DNA of 19,817 nt, taken from VAZQ01 sp035300505. GTDB taxonomy: Bacteria; Pseudomonadota; Alphaproteobacteria; Rhizobiales; Xanthobacteraceae. Positions 7,418 through 14,009 of this stretch are shown here, one piece after another (the first letter of the stretch is position 1; each line of letters begins with the position of its first letter). The notes beneath the pieces are model-generated. The model worked only from the letters and a program-made list of their open reading frames with translations, searched no databases and was not told where the DNA came from. The stretch covers positions 1-19,817 of the forward strand of contig DATGVJ010000414.1 of NCBI GenBank assembly GCA_035300505.1, given 5' to 3'. Made by a program: the position numbers and the translations under genes.

Positions 7418-8038
7418 ATGCAACACAATCGGACACTTGCTCTAAGCGCAGGTTTGGCCATCGCGGGTTTGGCCGCCATCACGGCGGTTACGTCGACACC
7501 GACCGCCTTCGGCCAGACCGGCCCCGGCTGGACCCAGCTCTTCGATGGCAAAACTTTGGATGGCTGGGATCGGATCGGAACCGCCAACTGGCGCGTTGAG
7601 GACGGCGCCATGGTGGCCGACAAGTCGACGGGACAGGGCGGCGGACACCTGGTCACCAAGAATTCGTACAAAAACCATATGATCTATGCCGAGTTCTGGA
7701 CCGACGAGAAAGCCAACAGCGGGATCTTCGTCCGCTGCAAGGACCCGAAGAAGGTCAACGCCCGGGACTGCTACGAATTCAACATCTTCGACACGCGTCC
7801 TGATCCGTCCTACGGCACCGGCGCGATCGTGAGCTTTGCCGAAGCGAATCCGCAGTTGAAGGTCGCCGGCAAATGGAACACGATGGAAATCACCGCCAAC
7901 GGCCGGCAATTGGTCCTTGCGCTCAATGGGACGAAGACCGCCGAAGTCAGGAGCGGATTCCACGAAGAAGGCCACTTCACGCTGCAATGGGGTGATGGTG
8001 TGGTCAAGTTCCGCAAGGTTGCGGTCAAGCCCCTGTAA
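7418..8038 (+). CDS. Secreted DUF1080 (3-keto-disaccharide hydrolase domain) protein
   Basis: This is a 206-residue exported protein. The signal peptide covers about 1-33 (hydrophobic 9-25, then TAFGQ). The mature part opens with the DUF1080 hallmark WTQLFDGKTLDGWDRIG (about 38-54) and continues with beta-rich segments such as YAEFWTDEKANSGIFVR and the terminal GVVKFRKVAVKPL. The domain has a concanavalin-like jelly-roll fold, and some members cleave 3-keto-glycosides. A sugar-related role is a family inference and is not supported by neighbours. The protein is a single domain and full length. Its start is set by the GGGAGGA site. It is divergent from the di-haem cytochrome and followed by a family C palindrome. 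Confidence 0.88.
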   Translation: MQHNRTLALSAGLAIAGLAAITAVTSTPTAFGQTGPGWTQLFDGKTLDGWDRIGTANWRVEDGAMVADKSTGQGGGHLVTKNSYKNHMIYAEFWTDEKANSGIFVRCKDPKKVNARDCYEFNIFDTRPDPSYGTGAIVSFAEANPQLKVAGKWNTMEITANGRQLVLALNGTKTAEVRSGFHEEGHFTLQWGDGVVKFRKVAVKPL

Positions 8039-8048
8039 GCTACGCCTT

Positions 8049-8178
8049 GTAGCCTGGATGAAGGAAGCAGCGCGTCGAAGGCGCGCTGCTTGCGCAATCC
8101 GGGTTCCGCCGGGAAGCCTTCCCCGGATTATGTGCAATTGCGCTCCTTCGAAGCGCTATTGCACTCCATCCGGGCTAC
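8049..8178. repeat. Dispersed palindrome, family C copy 1
   Basis: It starts GTAGCCTGGATGAAG and ends CTCCATCCGGGCTAC. It contains a GCAGCGCG/CGCGCTGC hairpin (about 8067-8089) and a GTGCAAT..ATTGCAC hairpin (about 8132-8164). Loops TCGAAGG and CCTTCGA are complementary. Matching ends occur at 17473-17610. It lies between the DUF1080 gene and receptor B, both on the plus strand. Confidence 0.8.
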
Positions 8179-8214
8179 GGATCGCGACCACGCTTCAACG
8201 CCAGGGAGCAGATC

Positions 8215-9234
8215 ATGAGACATGCGGCACGACTGCTCGCTCTTGCTTGGCCGCTGATCGCTCTATCGGGATCTTCCCCTGCCCTCGCCCAGGCCGACTT
8301 CTACAAAGGCAAAACCATTTCCGTCGTCGTCGGTTCGCGCGTGACCGGCAGCATGTCGATCACGGCGCAGATCGTTACCCGCCACCTCGGACGGCACATC
8401 CCCGGAAATCCCACTGTCGTGTTGCGGCAGATGCCGGGCGCGGCCCACCTCAATGCCACGAACCAGGTTTTCAACGTTGCCGAAGCCGACGGCCTGACAA
8501 TCCTTGCCGCCAATCCACCGATCGCAATGGCGCAGCTCATGAAGATGCCGGCCGTGCGTTTCGACGTGCGGCAATTCGAGTGGCTCGGATCGACAGGCGC
8601 TGAAGGCGCGATACTCGCAATCCACCCCAGCCTGCCCTACCGGACGTTTGCCGATCTTAAGAACGCCAAGGTCGAGCTGATCGCCGGCACCACGGGACCC
8701 GGATCGAATGCCCACGACGTCCCTCTTCTGCTTTCGGAATTTGCGGGCGCGAAATTCAAGCTGGTTACCGGTTACGCCGCCAATGCCGACATCCGTCTCG
8801 CGATCGAACGCCGGGAGGTCGATTCCTGGACATCGATGGCCACCACCATACGGCTTGCATCCGAACAGGGTTTGGTCCGCCCACTTGTGCGCAGCAGCCG
8901 GGCGCCGGTCCCCGGCCTCAATCACCTGCCGGTGGACGAGGACCTGGCTACGAGCGCGCTCGGCCGGTCGCTCATGTTGATCCGTGGCACGCCGCTCGGC
9001 ATCGGGAGGCCGTTGGCGGTGCGGCCCGGAACACCGGCTGATCGCGTTGCGATACTGCGGGACGCGGTGGCGGCCGTCGTCGCCGACCCGCGATTCCAGG
9101 CCGAAGTCAAAGCCGCGCAAATCGATACCTATCACATCACGGCGCAGGAGGTGGCACAGCGCTTTGCCGCCATGATGAACCAGACGCCCGAGGTTCTTGA
9201 CGCGATGGTCAAATATATCAAGGCGCCGGAATAG
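8215..9234 (+). CDS. TTT-family periplasmic receptor B with atypical ligand loop
   Basis: This is a 339-residue secreted protein with a signal peptide (about 1-25, SPALAQ-A) and the same opening as receptor A, ADFYKGKTISVVVG. At the position where TctC/Bug receptors carry the GY-x-x-GG-x-x-D loop it instead reads SRVTGSMSITAQ, so the glycine pair and the ligand-binding aspartate are missing. Later landmarks remain: RHLGRHIPGNPTV, MPGAAH, AGTTGPGSNAHD and LAIERREVDSW. It therefore folds like the family but may bind a different ligand. ATG 8215 follows AGGGAG at 6 nt. It stands alone on the plus strand, with a palindrome on each side, and converges on receptor C. Confidence 0.85.
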   Translation: MRHAARLLALAWPLIALSGSSPALAQADFYKGKTISVVVGSRVTGSMSITAQIVTRHLGRHIPGNPTVVLRQMPGAAHLNATNQVFNVAEADGLTILAANPPIAMAQLMKMPAVRFDVRQFEWLGSTGAEGAILAIHPSLPYRTFADLKNAKVELIAGTTGPGSNAHDVPLLLSEFAGAKFKLVTGYAANADIRLAIERREVDSWTSMATTIRLASEQGLVRPLVRSSRAPVPGLNHLPVDEDLATSALGRSLMLIRGTPLGIGRPLAVRPGTPADRVAILRDAVAAVVADPRFQAEVKAAQIDTYHITAQEVAQRFAAMMNQTPEVLDAMVKYIKAPE

Positions 9235-9245
9235 GGCGCGCCCAG

Positions 9246-9366
9246 TTCGGAGTCCCGCCTTTACGGCGCTTCGCCGCGGCGGTTCTTTCTTCTTCTCCGG
9301 ATTCTTGGTGCTCGTGATAAAGCAAGAGCCGCCCGCGGCGAAGCCGCCGTAAAGGCGGGACTCCAA
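9246..9366. repeat. Dispersed palindrome, family A copy 2
   Basis: This is a nearly perfect inverted repeat with arms of about 43 nt (9246-9287 and 9324-9366) differing by two single-base gaps and two substitutions, around a 36-nt centre. Arms contain GAGTCCCGCCTTTACGGC and GCTTCGCCGCGG. It is located between the convergent receptor B and receptor C genes and probably ends transcription from both sides. The left arm closely matches copy 1 at 936-1010. Confidence 0.85.
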
Positions 9367-9393
9367 ACGCTCTCATTCAGGCATTCGCTAAGA

Positions 9394-10425
9394 TCACCCC
9401 TTTGGATACATGGTTTTGAGTTTCTCGACGAGACCGACCGGCAGGTCCTGCACGGACTGCACGATCCTTTGCAACTCCTCGCCGGCAAGGGCCCCGAGTT
9501 CGATACGCAGCTTTTGGGCCTCAGCGATGAAATCCGGATCCCGCACCATGGCATCGAATGCCCGGCGCAGCGCGGTGACGCGGTCGGCGGGCACGTCGGG
9601 TGTCGTCAAAAGGAATTTACCGATTTCCGACGCGCTCGATACGGCGGCAAGGAGGGCGCGATGTTCATCGGTACGCGCGAGTTCAACCGACGTCGGGACA
9701 TCAGGCAATTCCGGATGGCGGCGAAGCGTGTATTGCACCACGACATTGACCTGACGCTTTTCGATCCAATCCGGATGGACGGCCTTGAGCACGTCATAGG
9801 TTGAGGAATGTCCATCGACCTCGCCGCGTTCCATCGCGATCATGGCCGCGGCCGCGCCTTCGTAGCCGTTGACGATACGGAATTTTGTGCCGAGCACATT
9901 GTTGAGCACGGTCGGATAGATGGAATTGGTCGCGCTGCGCCCCGTTGCGCCGAGGACCGCCGCCTTCCCGAAGGCATCGCTGATCGTCTTCACTTCGGAT
10001 CGGTTCATGATGAAGGTGACATTGGGCGACGGCGCCATTCGCCCGATCCAGTTGAACCCCGAAGACTTGTATTTGGCAGCCGCGCTTTCGAGCTTTTCGT
10101 CGATCGGCAGCGTTGGCACGAGCAGGCTCAGCGTCGTGCCGTCTTTCGGGGCATTGTTGAAGACAAAGCTTGCCGCCAGCAGGCTGCCTGCACCCGGCAT
10201 GTTGCGTGTCACGACATTGGGCATACCCGGAACATGTTTGCCGATATGCCGCGCCGCGAGCCGCGCATAGATGTCGTTGGCGCCTCCCGGCGGATAGCCA
10301 ACGATCAGGCTGATGGTTCGGCCACGATAGAAATCGACGACGGTCTGGGCCTGGACGGGGTGCGTCAGCGTGACGAGACCGACGAGAAGTATGGCGACGA
10401 GAATTGAATTGAGTCGTGTGGGCAT
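9394..10425 (-). CDS. TTT-family periplasmic receptor C
   Basis: This 343-residue secreted receptor starts at ATG 10425. The longer open frame upstream runs into a palindrome and is not credible as coding. A signal peptide (about 1-24, ending HPVQAQ) precedes VDFYRGRTISLIVGY and PPGGANDIYARLAARHIG, with the GGxxD ligand loop intact, unlike receptor B. Other landmarks are MPGAGS, GATGRSATNSIY and MIAMERGEVDGH. It is the last gene of a minus-strand series cupin, monooxygenase, amidase, receptor. The gap after the amidase holds a family B palindrome, so it may be under separate or reduced expression. The ligand is unknown; the neighbours suggest an aromatic or amide-derived carboxylate. Confidence 0.87.
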   Translation of the reverse strand: MPTRLNSILVAILLVGLVTLTHPVQAQTVVDFYRGRTISLIVGYPPGGANDIYARLAARHIGKHVPGMPNVVTRNMPGAGSLLAASFVFNNAPKDGTTLSLLVPTLPIDEKLESAAAKYKSSGFNWIGRMAPSPNVTFIMNRSEVKTISDAFGKAAVLGATGRSATNSIYPTVLNNVLGTKFRIVNGYEGAAAAMIAMERGEVDGHSSTYDVLKAVHPDWIEKRQVNVVVQYTLRRHPELPDVPTSVELARTDEHRALLAAVSSASEIGKFLLTTPDVPADRVTALRRAFDAMVRDPDFIAEAQKLRIELGALAGEELQRIVQSVQDLPVGLVEKLKTMYPKG

Positions 10426-10448
10426 GATTGCTCTCTGGAGCAGCTTTC

Positions 10449-10585
10449 GTAGGATGGGTGGAGCAAAAAATGCGCGTTCTTCACGCGCATTTTTTGCGAA
10501 ACCCATCAACGTGGTTCGCCAACCGGTGGAATGATGGGTTTCGGTAAAGCGCGTGAAGAACGCGCTTTACCTCTACCCATCCTAC
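10449..10585. repeat. Dispersed palindrome, family B copy 2
   Basis: Outer ends GTAGGATGGGT and ACCCATCCTAC are exact complements. Inside are two hairpins, GCAAAAAATGCGCG/CGCGCATTTTTTGC (about 10463-10498) and GGTAAAGCGCG/CGCGCTTTACC (about 10543-10571), with complementary loops TTCTTCA and TGAAGAA. AACCCATCA/TGATGGGTT arms lie in the centre. Its right end contains the TAG stop of the amidase. Confidence 0.85.
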
Positions 10586-11949
10586 GTCCGTTCCTCGCTC
10601 AACGTATCCCTCAACCAGGCCGCGGTCGCAAACGTCGAGGCATCCTCGTTGGCATAGCCGAGCACCTGCAGGCCAAGCGGCATGCCGTCGAGAAAAAATA
10701 ACGGCAGCGACAGCGCCGGCACACCCAGCAGCGAAGACGGCACTGCAAATTGTGGACTCCCGGTCGACTGCAGGCCAATTGGCGCCGCGCCAGATGCCGA
10801 CAGCGTCACGCAGGCGTCGCAGGAATCGGCCAATTCCGCGTAAACGGCGCGGATTCGCGCACGCTCCTTGAGCCCCGTGCGATAATCCGTAAGCGTCATT
10901 GCATCGCTTTGCGCGTGACGCTCCAAAATCGTTCGGCTGAGCTTGCTGGCATCCCGCTCGACGCAACCGCGGATGAACCAGCGCATTTCCCACGAATTGA
11001 TGCGGTTTGACAGCGCATAAGACTCGGAGATCTCGCTTTCGACCGCTGCCACGTCTTCGTCGTCTTCACGCGTGCGGATTTCGACCCCGGCCGCGCCAAG
11101 GCGTGCGAGCGCGCCTTCGAGCCTGAGCTTCGCTGCATCGCTTGCGTCGGACCAACCGGGGGTTTCGAGGAAGGCGAGACGCTTGGGCTTCATTGCGGTC
11201 GGAAGCTGGCCGGGCCCGGCCAAACCGTTGCGTCCGGCGTCACCGCCAACGCGCGACGCGATCTCATAGGCAACCTGCCAAGTGTCTTCGAGGGTCGCCG
11301 CGAGCACGCCGGTACAACTCTGGCTCTGGTAGTCGTGGCAACCCTGCCGGTTGAGCGCGCCGACCGTCGGCTTGAACCCGTAAACGCCGCAATAGCTTGC
11401 CGGCCGGATGGTCGATCCGATCACCTGCGTACCAAGGCCGGCGCTGATCATGCCGCAGGCAACGCCCGCGGCCGAACCGCTCGAAGAGCCGCCGGGTGTG
11501 TGGTCAAGATTCCAGGGATTGCGCGTACCGCGTGGCTCGGAAGCGGCGAATTCGGTGGTGACGGTCTTGCCGACGATGACGGCACCGGCGGAGCGCAGCG
11601 CCGAAACGCATGCCGCGTCTTTATACGAACGCCAGCCCGCAAACAGCGGCGAGCCCATCTCCGTCGGCATGTCGGCAGTCTCGATGATATCCTTCACTCC
11701 GATCGGCATGCCGTCGATCGCCGACTGCGGCGTGCCGGAGCGCCAACGCGCCGTCGACCGTTCTGCGGCCGCACGTGCGGCATCAAGACTTAAAGTCACG
11801 AAGGCGCCCACTTTGGGTTCGCGGGCGTCAAGTTCGGAGAGGCATGATTGGAGAAACGCGCTCGGCGTGTCTGCACCATTCGCAAAGCGTGCGGCCTGCG
11901 ACAAAAAGGGCCGCACGCGAGGTGCCGTCGAGGGGTCGGGGGCGCTCAT
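10582..11949 (-). CDS. Amidase-signature family hydrolase
   Basis: This is a 455-residue cytosolic amidase. The Ser-cisSer-Lys triad fits the family: K86 (IGVKDII), cis-Ser S155 (TPGGSSSGSA) and nucleophile S179 (GTQVIGSTIRPA). The K-S and S-S spacings are 69 and 24 residues, the same as in malonamidase E2. The loop before the nucleophile reads TQVIGS rather than the common TDTGGS. Such enzymes hydrolyse amides, carbamoyl groups or, in other clades, glutamine in GatCAB. Lone placement beside a monooxygenase favours catabolism. ATG 11949 follows GGAGA at about 7 nt. It is likely cotranscribed with the monooxygenase 76 bp upstream. The TAG stop is part of the palindrome end, so only the residues up to ERT are native. 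Confidence 0.9.
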   Translation of the reverse strand: MSAPDPSTAPRVRPFLSQAARFANGADTPSAFLQSCLSELDAREPKVGAFVTLSLDAARAAAERSTARWRSGTPQSAIDGMPIGVKDIIETADMPTEMGSPLFAGWRSYKDAACVSALRSAGAVIVGKTVTTEFAASEPRGTRNPWNLDHTPGGSSSGSAAGVACGMISAGLGTQVIGSTIRPASYCGVYGFKPTVGALNRQGCHDYQSQSCTGVLAATLEDTWQVAYEIASRVGGDAGRNGLAGPGQLPTAMKPKRLAFLETPGWSDASDAAKLRLEGALARLGAAGVEIRTREDDEDVAAVESEISESYALSNRINSWEMRWFIRGCVERDASKLSRTILERHAQSDAMTLTDYRTGLKERARIRAVYAELADSCDACVTLSASGAAPIGLQSTGSPQFAVPSSLLGVPALSLPLFFLDGMPLGLQVLGYANEDASTFATAAWLRDTLSEERT

Positions 11950-12025
11950 TCGTTTCTCCGCAGCTATAGCATTTTCCGGCGAAGTGGGCTTCCGGTTCGC
12001 AGAATAAAACGCGTCAACTAAAAAA

Positions 12026-13273
12026 CTAATTCTCCGCCAGTTCGACCGATGCAGCCCGGCGCTGGCTCTCGATCATGGCAGTGCGCAACAGGAAGTGGCG
12101 GGAACGTTCCGGATCGGCCGCAATAGCCCGCAACTCATCGAGATTGCGTTTGCGCATGTCGGGGTCGCTTGCTTCCAACCGCTTCTTGTTGGCAATCGAT
12201 TGCTCCTGCACGAACTCGATGGCAACTGTGCGGCGCTGCAAATCATAAAGATCGAGCAGGCGCTCGGGCGCATCATCGAGCAGGATACACGTCAGCTTCT
12301 CGCACAGGTTCACGCCGTCCTGGATACCGCCATTGAGACCCATGCCGCCGATCGGATTATTGACATGCGCAGCGTCGCCGGCGAGCAGCGCGCGTCCCTT
12401 GCGAAAGGTCGCCGCAACCCGCTGGTGAGTCACATAAATATTGCGATGCAGCACCTCGTAAGGGTCCGCTGAGGGGAAGAACTTCTGCATCAGCGCCTGC
12501 ACGGCCGTATCGTTCGTGAGATCGGCCTCCCGCTCGTTCGGGTCGGTCGGGAACACGGTGCGCCACAGGCCCGGTGGGCCATCGGCCGACACCTTGAAGC
12601 AATTGCACCAGGAACCCAGGTCGGCGAAATAACTGCGCGGGCAATAGCCGCGATTTAGTTCGAAATCGTAAGGCGTCGTAAAAACGATAAAACGTTCCGG
12701 CCAGGTGAAGCCCTCGAACGCGATGCCGCATTGCTTGCGCACCGTCGAGCGGCCGCCATCGGCGCCGATGAGATAGCCGCCGGTGTGGCGTGTTGTGCCG
12801 TCGGGGCCACGCACGTCGACGCTGACGGTGTGTGCGGTCTGCATGACATCGATGACCGCATGCCCGAAACATACCTCGACATTGCCAATGCGGCGCAATC
12901 GTTCCAGCAGCAGCTTGGCGGTCTTGAACTGTTCGCACTGCACCACGAAGGGATGACGCGTATCGTTCTTGAGCACGGCATGATCGAACGCGGCAACGAG
13001 CGAGGCGCTCGGGCGGTCCCAGAACTGGAATATGGGAGCTACCAGGCCAAGACGCGCCATGTCGTCGGCAAGACCATCCTCTTCGAGGAGATCGAGCGTT
13101 GCCGGATGCGTGGTGGCGGCGCGCGGGTCGTCCTGCAGGCCGTCGTTGTCGTCGAACAGCAGCACCGGAATGCCCCGGCGTCCGAGCAGCCAAGCGCACA
13201 GCAGGCCCACCGGCCCGCCACCCGCAATCAAAACCCGTCGTTCGTCGGGCGCACCAGCGTCACGCAATGTCAC
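12026..13273 (-). CDS. FAD-dependent aromatic-ring monooxygenase (PheA/TfdB, FAD_binding_3 type)
   Basis: This is a 415-residue class A flavoprotein monooxygenase counted from GTG 13273. Motifs in order are the N-terminal dinucleotide loop AGGGPVG (17-23), the DG motif GADGGRS (170-176) and the GD motif AGDAAHVNNPIGGMG (about 298-312). It lacks the C-terminal thioredoxin-like domain of the longer (about 600 residues) phenol hydroxylases. The reaction expected is NAD(P)H-dependent hydroxylation of an aromatic or similar ring. No ATG start is available in the right place. GTG 13273 has GGGAAG 7 nt upstream, and TTG 13288 is an alternative; a 10-bp tandem duplication covers this region. It lies between the cupin (36 bp) and amidase (76 bp) genes on the same strand. 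Confidence 0.88.
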   Translation of the reverse strand: MTLRDAGAPDERRVLIAGGGPVGLLCAWLLGRRGIPVLLFDDNDGLQDDPRAATTHPATLDLLEEDGLADDMARLGLVAPIFQFWDRPSASLVAAFDHAVLKNDTRHPFVVQCEQFKTAKLLLERLRRIGNVEVCFGHAVIDVMQTAHTVSVDVRGPDGTTRHTGGYLIGADGGRSTVRKQCGIAFEGFTWPERFIVFTTPYDFELNRGYCPRSYFADLGSWCNCFKVSADGPPGLWRTVFPTDPNEREADLTNDTAVQALMQKFFPSADPYEVLHRNIYVTHQRVAATFRKGRALLAGDAAHVNNPIGGMGLNGGIQDGVNLCEKLTCILLDDAPERLLDLYDLQRRTVAIEFVQEQSIANKKRLEASDPDMRKRNLDELRAIAADPERSRHFLLRTAMIESQRRAASVELAEN

Positions 13274-13280
13274 GGAATAG

Positions 13281-13300
13281 CTTCCCAATTCTTCCCAATT
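13281..13300. repeat. Perfect 10-bp tandem duplication at the monooxygenase start
   Basis: CTTCCCAATT occurs twice in direct succession. On the coding (minus) strand this gives AATTGGGAAG twice, duplicating both a Shine-Dalgarno-like GGGAAG and a TTG triplet next to the start. Confidence 0.85.
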
Positions 13301-13309
13301 TCCTGGCGT

Positions 13310-13696
13310 CTATTTCTTGCTTTCATCGTAATAGTGGATCTCAAACAGTGTGCATCCCCGGATCGACTTGAACGGCCCATGGTAGGCGCCAGGGGGCCGG
13401 CACGCATAGGTCGGCGCCTCAAACGATTCACCACCCTGTCCCCGGGCATCGTTCCCGACGATGAGATCACCGGACATCAGATACACTTCTTCCCAATGGT
13501 CATGCACAAACGGCACAGTCGTGTAGGTGCCGGGGTCGAAGCGCAATAGCCGGGTGCGGCCTCCCATTTTTCGGGTTTCGTCAATGTCGCTCGCCAGAAT
13601 CTTCTGCTTGATCCCCTCCGGATAGCCGGCCGGCGTTGCCCAGCCTTGATCGGTGTCGACGCGCTGGAATTCGAGATGCGGTTTGTTCATCGGCAT
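13310..13696 (-). CDS. Cupin-domain protein
   Basis: This is a 128-residue single-domain cupin with no signal peptide. Metal-site features are visible as VPFVHDHWEEVYLMSG (H, H and E of motif 1, about 61-76) and PPGAYHGPFKS (motif 2 histidine, about 101-111). It resembles small cupins of the ChrR/acetylacetone-dioxygenase-like kind that act as dioxygenases, isomerases or sensors; the chemistry here is unknown. ATG 13696 has a near-ideal AAGGAG at 6 nt. It is the first gene of the cupin, monooxygenase, amidase and receptor C series, so the promoter of that unit should be in the 313-bp spacer upstream. Confidence 0.85.
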   Translation of the reverse strand: MPMNKPHLEFQRVDTDQGWATPAGYPEGIKQKILASDIDETRKMGGRTRLLRFDPGTYTTVPFVHDHWEEVYLMSGDLIVGNDARGQGGESFEAPTYACRPPGAYHGPFKSIRGCTLFEIHYYDESKK

Positions 13697-13702
13697 GGTT
13701 TA

Positions 13703-13708
13703 CTCCTT
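13703..13708 (-). promoter_or_regulatory. Consensus ribosome-binding site of the cupin operon
   Basis: AAGGAG on the minus strand, 6 nt before ATG 13696, is among the strongest in the window and fixes the cupin start. Confidence 0.85.
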
Positions 13709-13755
13709 TACCACACGATTTAGTAGACTAGCGCGCATGGAACAAAAAACCAAAA

Positions 13756-13990
13756 ATGGGCGCCGAAACAGGGGTTTTTAGCAGGGAAATTGGGCTTTCG
13801 GAAAAAATCAGGGCTGTAAACGCTTTTGAAGGAAGAGTCGCATCGGGGCCGTTCTGACCGGAACAGGCAAGCAGGAAAACTCGCGCGCCTTGAAATTGCT
13901 TGCTTTGAGCTGGCCAAAACGCTTGGCGCAATTTTCGGGAAAATCTGCAGGCACTGGGACCGCATGGCAGCGACCGTGTCCGTCAGATGA
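13756..13990 (+). pseudogene. Small frameshifted ORF of unknown function
   Basis: Reading from ATG 13756 gives 33 protein-like residues (MGAETGVFSREIGLSEKIRA then VNAFEGRVASGPF) up to TGA 13855. Moving one base forward at 13855-13856 continues in another frame with DRNRQAGKLARLEIACFELA and then KTLGAIFGKICRHWDRMAAT to TGA 13988. The two halves look like one amphipathic helical protein of about 77 residues, broken by a single-base insertion. I do not recognise the family. It ends 20 bp before the start of the frameshifted hydrolase. No good ribosome-binding site is seen, and the coding nature is my reading of composition only. Confidence 0.35.
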
Positions 13991-14009
13991 AATCGCAGAG
14001 TCATCAGAA

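Larger units (their letters stand above)
13697..14009. other. 313-bp divergent spacer with a decayed small ORF
   Basis: This region lies between the divergent cupin and alpha/beta hydrolase genes. The first 60 bp are A/T-rich and carry the cupin ribosome-binding site, so promoters are expected here, but I see no clear consensus. The rest holds the broken small ORF described at 13756-13990. Confidence 0.6.

Noticed and set aside
10426..10509. Upstream extension of receptor C to 10509
   Set aside because: The added residues are translated from the palindrome, and the signal peptide begins at ATG 10425.
12357..13199. 280-residue open frame in a second minus-strand phase over the monooxygenase
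   Set aside because: Its arginine-rich, low-complexity composition is typical of an out-of-frame shadow, whereas the true frame has all three FAD motifs.
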